Shown one piece after another: positions 57,719 to 64,000 of a stretch of 64,000 bases of DNA. The number at the start of each line of letters is the position of its first letter. Position 1 is the stretch's first letter. Source of the DNA: Micromonospora rhizosphaerae (GTDB taxonomy: Bacteria; Actinomycetota; Actinomycetes; Mycobacteriales; Micromonosporaceae); contig NZ_FMHV01000002.1 in assembly GCF_900091465.1 (NCBI RefSeq), forward strand, positions 7,086,406-7,150,405. The letters run 5' to 3'. Below the pieces are notes generated by a model that saw nothing but the letters and a program-made list of their open reading frames with translations, was not told the origin of the DNA and did no database searches. A program made the translations under genes and the position numbers.

Positions 57719-59605
57719 ATGACCGAGGATGCTGCCCGTCCGCCCCTGCCCGGGGCGGCACCGCCGGACGGGCCACCGCCACCCCCGCCGCCGGGACCGG
57801 CGCCGACCACCCCCGCCGACCAGACGGCGCCCCCCGCCGCCGGGCCGACGGCCGCCGCGTTCACGGGGGACGCCGGCGCCGACCGGCCTGGATCGACCAC
57901 CGGGTCCGCCGACCCGCCCCCGGGCGCGTCGGCCGCCGGGTCCGCCGAGCCGCCGCCGGCCGCCGGCGCCACGCCCGGCGGGCATCCACCACCCGGGTAC
58001 GCCCCGCCGCCCGGCGGCGCCGGCTTCACCTCCCGGTACGGGCTGGTCCGCCCCCGCGAGGGCCGCTACCTGGCCGGCGTCTGCGCGGCGATCGGCCGGG
58101 CCACCAACACCGACCCGGTGCTCTGGCGCGTGCTGCTCGCCGTGCTCGGCTTCTTCGGCGGCATCGGCGTCCTGATCTACGTGGCCGCCTGGCTGATCAT
58201 TCCCGGCGAGGGGGACACCGCCTCACCCGTGGAGTCGATGCTCGGCCGCGGCCGGTCCAGCATGTCGCCGGTCACCGTCATCGTGCTCAGCATCCTGGTC
58301 GCGGTGAGCTTCGGCTACATCGTCACCGACGCGTTCCGGGCGGTCCTGCTCGGCGCGGCCATCCTGATCGGCGGCGCGCTGCTGCTCAATCGGGACCACC
58401 GCGCGCCGGCCGGACCGCAGGGTCCACCCGGACCCCCGCCGGCGCCACCCGGCCCCGTGCCACCGGCCAGTTGGCCGGCCCCGGGGCTCTTCACCCCGCC
58501 GGCCGGTGCCGGCGCGCCCGCCGGGGCCCCGACCTCCGGTCTTGCGCGCCAGGCCGGACCGGCGACCCCCGCCGGGGGGCCGACCGCGGCGGCCTGGGAG
58601 CCGTCGGCGGGACCGGCGACCGGTGAGCGGACCGCGGCGGGCCACCCGGCCGGCGCCGCCGCCGAACCGCCCGCCTGGTCCGGGGCCGGGCAGACCGGCG
58701 TGCTCCCCGCGCCACCCGGGGCGGAGCCCACCACGGAGCTGCCGGCCTGGTCCGGGACGCAACGGGCCGACGAGGAATCCGCCTGGTCCACACCGGAGTC
58801 CCGGGCCGAGGCGGCCGGGTGGCCGCCCGCCTCGACGACCGGCGCCGTTCCGTCCGTGCCGCCGGCGTCGCCGGTCACCGCGCCGCTGCCGCCGGGCGGT
58901 TACCGGGCCCCGTTCGCCCCCCGCGGCCCGTACGCCGGGCCGTACCCGCCGGCGCAGCCACCCGCGCCGGCGGCGAAGGCACCCAAGCGACCGAAGGAAC
59001 GGTCCCCGCTCGGCGCGGTGACCTTCTCACTGATCTTCCTGGCCCTCGGCGTGGTCGCCGTGCTCGACCTGCTGGACGTCTTCCCCGTCGGCGCGGCCGG
59101 GTACTTCGCCGCGGCGCTGGCCACCATCGGGCTCGGGCTGCTGGTCGGCACCTGGTTCGGCCGGGCCCGCTGGCTGATCGCGCTCGGCCTGGTGACCGCC
59201 GCCGCGCTCGGCGTGGCCACCGTCGCCGAGTCCTACGACCGGGTACGCGGGGTGGACGGCAACGTGACCTGGGCACCGACCGACTACCGCGATCTGGCGG
59301 TCCGGTACGAGAACAACTTCGGCGACGCCGTGCTCGACCTGCGCGCGGTCGACTTCGACAAGAAGGACACCCAGATCACCGTGGCGGTCAACTTCGGCGA
59401 GGCGACCGTGGTGGTCCCGCCGAACGTCGACGTCACCACGGTGGCCGACGTGAACGCCGGTGACGCCACCGTCTTCGGTCGCCGCTCCGGCGGGCTGCAC
59501 GGCCGCCAGCGGGAGAGCACCGACCTCGGCCCGGACGGGCCCGGCGGTGGCACCCTGCGCCTGCTCATCCACGTCAACGCCGGCAACCTGGAGGTGACCC
59601 GGTGA
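57719..59605 (+). CDS. PspC-domain, LiaF-like membrane protein
   Basis: About 628 residues. A Pro/Ala/Gly-rich N-terminus (1-100) leads to a PspC domain (GRYLAGVCAAIGRATNTDPVLWRVLLAVLGFFGGIGVLIYVAAWLIIPGEGD). A second membrane pair, a long low-complexity region (about 225-420) and three more membrane segments follow. The C-terminus is a LiaF-like beta domain (NFGEATVVVPPNVDVTTVADVNAGDATVFGRRSGG). LiaF proteins inhibit their LiaS kinase; here the kinase is encoded divergently 117 bases away. Confidence 0.88.
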   Translation: MTEDAARPPLPGAAPPDGPPPPPPPGPAPTTPADQTAPPAAGPTAAAFTGDAGADRPGSTTGSADPPPGASAAGSAEPPPAAGATPGGHPPPGYAPPPGGAGFTSRYGLVRPREGRYLAGVCAAIGRATNTDPVLWRVLLAVLGFFGGIGVLIYVAAWLIIPGEGDTASPVESMLGRGRSSMSPVTVIVLSILVAVSFGYIVTDAFRAVLLGAAILIGGALLLNRDHRAPAGPQGPPGPPPAPPGPVPPASWPAPGLFTPPAGAGAPAGAPTSGLARQAGPATPAGGPTAAAWEPSAGPATGERTAAGHPAGAAAEPPAWSGAGQTGVLPAPPGAEPTTELPAWSGTQRADEESAWSTPESRAEAAGWPPASTTGAVPSVPPASPVTAPLPPGGYRAPFAPRGPYAGPYPPAQPPAPAAKAPKRPKERSPLGAVTFSLIFLALGVVAVLDLLDVFPVGAAGYFAAALATIGLGLLVGTWFGRARWLIALGLVTAAALGVATVAESYDRVRGVDGNVTWAPTDYRDLAVRYENNFGDAVLDLRAVDFDKKDTQITVAVNFGEATVVVPPNVDVTTVADVNAGDATVFGRRSGGLHGRQRESTDLGPDGPGGGTLRLLIHVNAGNLEVTR

Positions 59606-60126
59606 AGGCCCACCGCACGGACGTCGTCTCGTTCGCCTTCGGGCTGGTCTTCCTGGCCCTGTCCGTCTGGTGGCTGCTCGCCCGGATTCTCGGGCTCACC
59701 CTGCCCCCGGTGGGCTGGTTCCTGGCCGGCGCGCTCATCCTGATCGGAGTGCTGGGAGTGGCCGGCGCGCTGCGCTCCGGGCGGCACGCGGACCGGAACC
59801 CGTCCGCGGACGGCACGGACGCCGAGACCACGGTGTCGGCGCCCTATGCGGACGGCACCCGGGGGTGGGCCGGGCCGGAGCGCACCGAGGCCGACGAATG
59901 GCCCACCGACGCGGTGGCGGACGTGCCGACCGAGGCGATCGAGGACCGCCCGGTCAGCGGCCCAGGAGGCGAGCCGCGCTGGTCGCCGTCCGCACCGCCC
60001 GGCGACCTGGCTGGCCACGAGCGGCAGGATGCCGGCACCGAGCCGGCGACCGACGAGCTGCCGGCCGTCGGCGACGAGCCCGGCGTCAGGACGCGGCCGA
60101 CGACCGGGGAGGACCGGTCCGACTGA
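59602..60126 (+). CDS. Small membrane protein with acidic tail
   Basis: 174 residues, GTG start overlapping the LiaF-like stop (GTGA). Two membrane segments (VVSFAFGLVFLALSVWWLLARIL and PPVGWFLAGALILIGVLGVAGAL), then about 115 disordered residues rich in Asp, Glu, Pro and Gly. The first part resembles the N-terminal membrane pair of LiaF/LiaI proteins. Likely an accessory of the same envelope-stress module. Confidence 0.8.
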   Translation: MKAHRTDVVSFAFGLVFLALSVWWLLARILGLTLPPVGWFLAGALILIGVLGVAGALRSGRHADRNPSADGTDAETTVSAPYADGTRGWAGPERTEADEWPTDAVADVPTEAIEDRPVSGPGGEPRWSPSAPPGDLAGHERQDAGTEPATDELPAVGDEPGVRTRPTTGEDRSD

Positions 60127-60370
60127 GCCGACAGCGGTGCCCCGGGCGGAGTGGCCGGCCCCACCCCCGGGTCCTCGTCGATCACGCGGGCGATGATGGC
60201 CCGCCACGGCGATGCGAGTCTCCTGCGGAGGCGCATATGCTGGCCGGTGGAGATCTCGCCTCCGCCGGCCGGCCCGCGCCGCGGGGCCTCGTCCGCGGCT
60301 CAGCCGGTCAGGTCGCCGTGGCGGTCCCGCCGCGATTCCCCGTCTCTACCTCGTCAGGAGCCCGTCCGAC

Positions 60371-61618
60371 ATGACCCAGTCCCCCGCCGTGCGCACCACC
60401 GGCCCCTCCGGTCCGGTCCGCATCGGCGAGCGCGCCGCCCGTACCCTCGTCACCGAGCTCGCCCGGCGTAACGACCCGAAGGCGGCCCTGCTGATCGGCG
60501 CGACCCCGGGGTCCGCGGTCCTGGCCGCGGCGGTCGAGGCGCTGCTTCCCGGCGACCGGCTCACCGTCGTGCCGGCGGAGGGATGCTCCCCCGCCGCGCT
60601 GCGCGAGCACGTGTCGGCCCAGGGCGGCTGGGTCGCCGACCGGGTCCGGGTGGCCGCCACCCTCGCCGAGGCCGACGCCGCCGAGGTGGTCATCGCCGCC
60701 GAACCGCTCACCGGCACCGCCGAGGAGGCGCGCGCGACCGTCAACGGCCTGGCCAAGTACCTGACCGACGGCTCCGTGCTGAGCGTGGCCGCACCGATCT
60801 TCCGGACCGAGGGCGCCGCCGCCGAGCTGGACCGGCAGGGCGTGCTGCACGGGGTCCGGACCGACCTGGTGCTGCGGAACTCCCCGCCGGTCCGGGTGCA
60901 CCACCTGCGCTTCACCCCGGCCAGCGCCGCGCTCGCCGCCCGGCTCTCCCCGGCGTACCGGCCGTCCAGCGTGCCGCTGGCCCGCAACATGCACATCGAC
61001 TCCAACGGGGTCGCCGCGGCCGGCATCAGCCTCGGTCTGGCCGCGCTGGCCCGGATGACCCGGCCGAAGTCGAAGCTCTGGCTGCTGCCGGCGCTCGCCG
61101 CCGCCCCGGTGGCCGCCTTCTTCCGGGACCCGGAGCGGGACATCCCCGAGGATCCGTCGGCCGTGGTCGCCGCCGCGGACGGTCAGGTTCTCTCCGTTCA
61201 GCGGCTGCACGACGAGCGCTTCGGCGAGGGCGAGTGGCTGCGGATCGCGGTCTTCCTCTCCGTGCTGGACGTGCACGTCAACCGCGCCCCGGTGGCCGGC
61301 AAGGTGGTCGACTACTTCGTCGCCGACGGCGGCTTCGTCAACGCGATGAAGCCGGACGCCGAGCACAACGTGGCGGCGTACACGGTGCTGGACACCGAGC
61401 ACGGCACGGTGGTCGTCGCGCAGCGCACCGGCCTGATCGCCCGGCGGATCGTGCAGCGGGCGCCGGTCGGCGCGCTGCTGGCCAAGGGCGAGCGCTTCGG
61501 GCTGATCCGGTTCGGCTCCCGGACCGACGTCTACCTCCCGGCGGACGCCGCCGAGCCGCTGGTCGGCCCGGGCGACAAGGTGGTCGGCGGCTCGACCGTG
61601 ATCGCCCGCTGGGTCTGA
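60371..61618 (+). CDS. psd: Phosphatidylserine decarboxylase with N-terminal methyltransferase-like domain
   Basis: 415 residues. Residues 200-415 are the short PSD class: PLARNMHIDSNGVAAAGI, FRDPERDIPEDPSAVVAAADG, FLSVLDVHVNRAPVAG, and the self-cleavage site GLIRFGSRTDVYLP. The Ser of RFGSR (about 382) should become the pyruvoyl group. Residues 1-190 look like a Rossmann fold similar to SAM methyltransferases (ALLIGATPGSAVLAAAVEALL, VVIAAEPLTGTAEEARATVN), but without an intact SAM motif. Makes phosphatidylethanolamine; the partner synthase is next door. Confidence 0.9.
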   Translation: MTQSPAVRTTGPSGPVRIGERAARTLVTELARRNDPKAALLIGATPGSAVLAAAVEALLPGDRLTVVPAEGCSPAALREHVSAQGGWVADRVRVAATLAEADAAEVVIAAEPLTGTAEEARATVNGLAKYLTDGSVLSVAAPIFRTEGAAAELDRQGVLHGVRTDLVLRNSPPVRVHHLRFTPASAALAARLSPAYRPSSVPLARNMHIDSNGVAAAGISLGLAALARMTRPKSKLWLLPALAAAPVAAFFRDPERDIPEDPSAVVAAADGQVLSVQRLHDERFGEGEWLRIAVFLSVLDVHVNRAPVAGKVVDYFVADGGFVNAMKPDAEHNVAAYTVLDTEHGTVVVAQRTGLIARRIVQRAPVGALLAKGERFGLIRFGSRTDVYLPADAAEPLVGPGDKVVGGSTVIARWV

Positions 61619-61627
61619 GCCCGGACG

Positions 61628-61667
61628 CGCGAAGAGGGGCGTCGCGGTCGCGGCGCCCCTCTTCGCG
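61628..61667. terminator. Bidirectional hairpin terminator
   Basis: CGCGAAGAGGGGCG and its exact complement, 14 bp, with a 12-base loop, between the convergent psd and pssA ends. Confidence 0.85.
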
Positions 61668-61679
61668 TACGTCGGTGGA

Positions 61680-62675
61680 TCAGGCGGTGTGGCGCTGGTG
61701 CAGCCAGAGCAGCGGACCGCTGACCAGGTAGCCCACCACCACCAGGGCGAAGGTGAGCCGGATGTCGACCAGCGCGCCGATCACCGGGGCCAGCCAGAGC
61801 CACGGCGGCAGCTTGACCAGCCGGGCGACCTTGGCGTACGGGAAGCTGGAGACCATGGCGACGCCGAGCAGCGCCACCCCGCCGACCATCACCAGGCCGG
61901 ACACCGGCAGCCCGATCGCCACCGTCAGGGCCAGCACGGCGGCCGCCATGGTGGTGGGCACGCCGCAGAAGAACCGGCCGTCCTTCGGCGAGACGTTGAA
62001 CCGGGCGAGCCGGATCGCGGCGCAGGCCGCCACGAGGGCGCAGGCCACCGCGGCGGCCGCCGGTGGGACCGAGCCGGCCAGCGAGGCGTAGACCACCACC
62101 GGGGCGGCGAGCCCGAACGAGCACATGTCGGCCAGCGAGTCCATCTGCGCGCCGAACGGGCTGGCCACGCCGAGCTTGCGGGCCAGTGCGCCGTCCAGGC
62201 CGTCGAAGGCGACGCAGGCGATCAGGCAGAGCGCCGCGACCCGGACCTCGCCCTGCATGGCCAGGAAGATGGCCAGCATGCCGAGCATCAGGCTGCTCAG
62301 CGTGCAGGCGTTCACCACGGCGAACTTCATCCGGCGGGCGGCCGTGCGATCACCCGGCAGCAGCGGGATGGACATCGGCGGCGCGTCGTCGACCGGCGAC
62401 GTGGGGGCCAGCGCCGGGCTGACCGGCACCACGGCCTCGACCTCGGCGCGGTCGAACCGGTCGCGGCCGTACCGGCGGCGCTGCCGGTCGGTGTAGCGGT
62501 GGTCGGGCACGACCAGGTCGTTGCCGGGGACGGCGTCGACATCACGGCGACCCACCCGGACCAGCAGCACCTGGCGGGCAAACGTGCTGCTGCGGCGCAG
62601 CCGGCCCGCCCAGCGACGCCCTGCGGGGCGCGGACTGTCAGTCGTACGACGCCGGCGCCATGGGGCTCTCGGCAC
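61680..62675 (-). CDS. pssA: CDP-diacylglycerol--serine O-phosphatidyltransferase
   Basis: About 331 residues. The CDP-alcohol phosphotransferase motif is complete in FDGLDGALARKLGVASPFGAQMDSLADMCSFG. About eight membrane segments follow it or surround it. Supplies phosphatidylserine to Psd. GTG 62675 has GGAGG 4 bases upstream and is preferred; an in-frame GTG at 62708 and a methionine later (MSIPLLPGD) are alternatives, and the basic first 100 residues are not conserved in the family. Confidence 0.92.
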   Translation of the reverse strand: MPRAPWRRRRTTDSPRPAGRRWAGRLRRSSTFARQVLLVRVGRRDVDAVPGNDLVVPDHRYTDRQRRRYGRDRFDRAEVEAVVPVSPALAPTSPVDDAPPMSIPLLPGDRTAARRMKFAVVNACTLSSLMLGMLAIFLAMQGEVRVAALCLIACVAFDGLDGALARKLGVASPFGAQMDSLADMCSFGLAAPVVVYASLAGSVPPAAAAVACALVAACAAIRLARFNVSPKDGRFFCGVPTTMAAAVLALTVAIGLPVSGLVMVGGVALLGVAMVSSFPYAKVARLVKLPPWLWLAPVIGALVDIRLTFALVVVGYLVSGPLLWLHQRHTA

Positions 62676-62947
62676 GCTTCCTCCATCACCGGATCGGCTG
62701 ACCGCCACGAGGGCGGGTGTCCGGCTGTCTCGTGCCGGACCGCTTTCGGGCCCGGCAGCCGTTTGCGGAGTAACACCATTGCATAAGGGAACGGGGCTTG
62801 GCGATAGCTGCCGGCGGTACTTATATCTCCCTTAAACCGCGCGAACTGCCCTCATATTGCCATCTCGGGCGTCATCGCCCGTTTCCTCCGCCAATCCCAA
62901 GTCCCGACTGTACCGGAGGCGGCCCAGGTGGGCTCGACAAGTGGGCG

Positions 62948-63862
62948 CTACCACCCCGAGCGTCCGGTTGCCCGGGCCGCCACCTCGGTCATCCGCAGCC
63001 GGCTGACCCGCTCCGGAGCGAACCAGGCCGCCCTGGCGGTGGAGCCGCCGGCGAGTTCGGTCACCACCGCCTCGGTGGGGGCGTCCACCCGGACCCGGTA
63101 GATCACCCGGACCGAGTGCCAGTCCAACGGCCGTCCCTCGGGACCGAGCGCGGCGGGGTTGTGCAGGTTGTCGACGGCCATCAGGTCGACCACCCGACCG
63201 AGCTGGCCGGCCTCCTCGACCAGCTCCCGGAGCAGGCCTGCGGCCGGCTGCTCCCCGTGGTCGTGCCGCCGCCGGGCAGGTGCCACCGCCCGGCCCCCGG
63301 GTAACCCTCAGCGATCATGGTCAGCAGCACCCGGTCGGCCGGGTCGGTGACCAGCCCGTACGCGGCGAAGCGCTGGCGCCGGTCGGTGGCGGGCGGAGCG
63401 GCGTGCGCGGGCGGCAGGGCCCGGGGCAGGTCCCGCGGCAGGGGGCGCCACCGGAAGCCCGAGCAGCTCGGCGGTGAACGGCATCAGCGGCACTCCCGCC
63501 GCCTCGTCAGGGGTGAACCAGCGCAGCTCGTCGCTGCCGCCGGCCGGCTCCGGGCGGAGCTCGCCTCCCCGCGCCTCGACGTCGAACACCAGCCGGTCGG
63601 TGTGCACGATGACACCGGCGTCCCGGAAGGTGGCCACGTCGGCCACGGCGTCCCGCACCCCGGTCACGCGGACGGCCAGCCCGGTCTCCTCGGCGAACTC
63701 ACGCACCACCGCGGCGGCGGGATGCTCGGCGTGCTTCAGCCCGCCGCCGGGCAGCTGCCACACTCCGGGGTACGGGCAGCCGGCGGATCCTCGGGCCAGA
63801 AGTACCCGCCCGTCGGCGTCCCCCAGCACCCCGTACGCCCCGATCCGCCGCCGCTGCTCCAC
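62948..63862 (-). pseudogene. Double-Nudix hydrolase gene with two compensating frameshifts
   Basis: The first Nudix domain is intact: GVWQLPGGGLKHAEHPAAAVVREFAEETG (Nudix box). Near 63447 an extra C shifts the frame; correcting it gives LPPAHAAPPATDRRQRFAAYGLVTD, then RWHLPGGG, the start of a second Nudix domain. Near 63281 one missing base shifts back into HGEQPAAGLLRELVEEAGQLG, completing the second Nudix box, and on to ATGRSGW. The first and last parts share one frame. As written, the protein stops early at about 184 residues; the original would be about 305. Confidence 0.75.
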
Positions 63863-63906
63863 CAGCTCCCCAATTCCCGCCTCCCGGCCCGTCCGGTTAC
63901 CCCGTC

Positions 63907-63925
63907 GATCATGAATTTATTGCCC
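63907..63925. repeat. Palindromic element, copy 3 (decayed, left arm)
   Basis: GATCATGAATTTATTGCC differs from the copy 1 left arm by one base over 18. The centre (GGTGTGGTGAC) resembles copy 2 reversed, but the right arm has decayed. It lies upstream of the Nudix gene; nothing else is recognised to the window end. Confidence 0.75.
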
Positions 63926-64000
63926 GCGAGGGTGTGGTGACGTTCGGGCTCATCGGTTGAGGGCGATCGCTACCCGGGGAGCAGGGGTTACCCGCGGCCT

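Overview
The window is high-GC chromosomal DNA with actinobacterial gene content. Gene order and codon use point to Micromonosporaceae, probably Micromonospora or a close relative; this is inferred from gene content because no rRNA or tRNA gene is present. Many genes start with GTG and overlap by 1-8 bases, and several starts sit 6-8 bases after a TAnnnT-like -10 box, as expected of leaderless actinobacterial mRNAs.

Layout. 0-5 kb: a MarR regulator (cut by the left edge) divergent from an EamA exporter, an unknown antisense-overlapping gene, an alpha/beta hydrolase, and an alkylation-repair pair (Ada/AlkA fusion plus Ogt). 5-8.4 kb: a nitroreductase and an archaeal-type valyl-tRNA synthetase. 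8.4-12.6 kb: a four-gene operon encoding two ABC-2 transporters, then a DM13 protein. 12.7-16.3 kb: an APS kinase fused to an apparently inactive ATP-sulfurylase domain, then deoR-galT. 16.6-32.5 kb: central metabolism (icd, mdh, folD, purN-purH, sucC-sucD, a B12-binding mutase subunit) mixed with small membrane proteins, a lone oligopeptide-transporter ATPase and a DUF6350 membrane protein. 32.8-34.6 kb: two M23 cell-wall peptidases.

The stretch from 34.7 to 45.3 kb looks like an accessory insert between conserved loci. It holds a broken alr, a two-component system coupled to a MacAB-like efflux system, a degenerate PLD-like fragment, a frameshifted TetR gene, and a LysR / cysteine dioxygenase / YeiH exporter operon. 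From 45.4 kb conserved content resumes: pcrA, a chorismate mutase gene behind what reads as a Phe/Tyr attenuator, a complete peptide ABC importer operon, a PIG-L deacetylase, a LiaFSR-like envelope-stress module with PspC domains, psd-pssA for phosphatidylethanolamine synthesis, and a damaged double-Nudix gene.

Two regulatory or structural features stand out. The first is a 55-bp palindromic element, GATCATGAAGTT...AACTTCATGATC, with two intact copies and one decayed copy. One intact copy lies inside the ada/alkA reading frame and one forms the end of an MBL-hydrolase gene. The second is a compact attenuator upstream of chorismate mutase: a leader peptide with an F-Y-F-Y-Y run that appears leaderless, a terminator with a 15-bp stem, and a plausible competing antiterminator. 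I saw no CRISPR array, phage, intact insertion sequence or large biosynthetic cluster.
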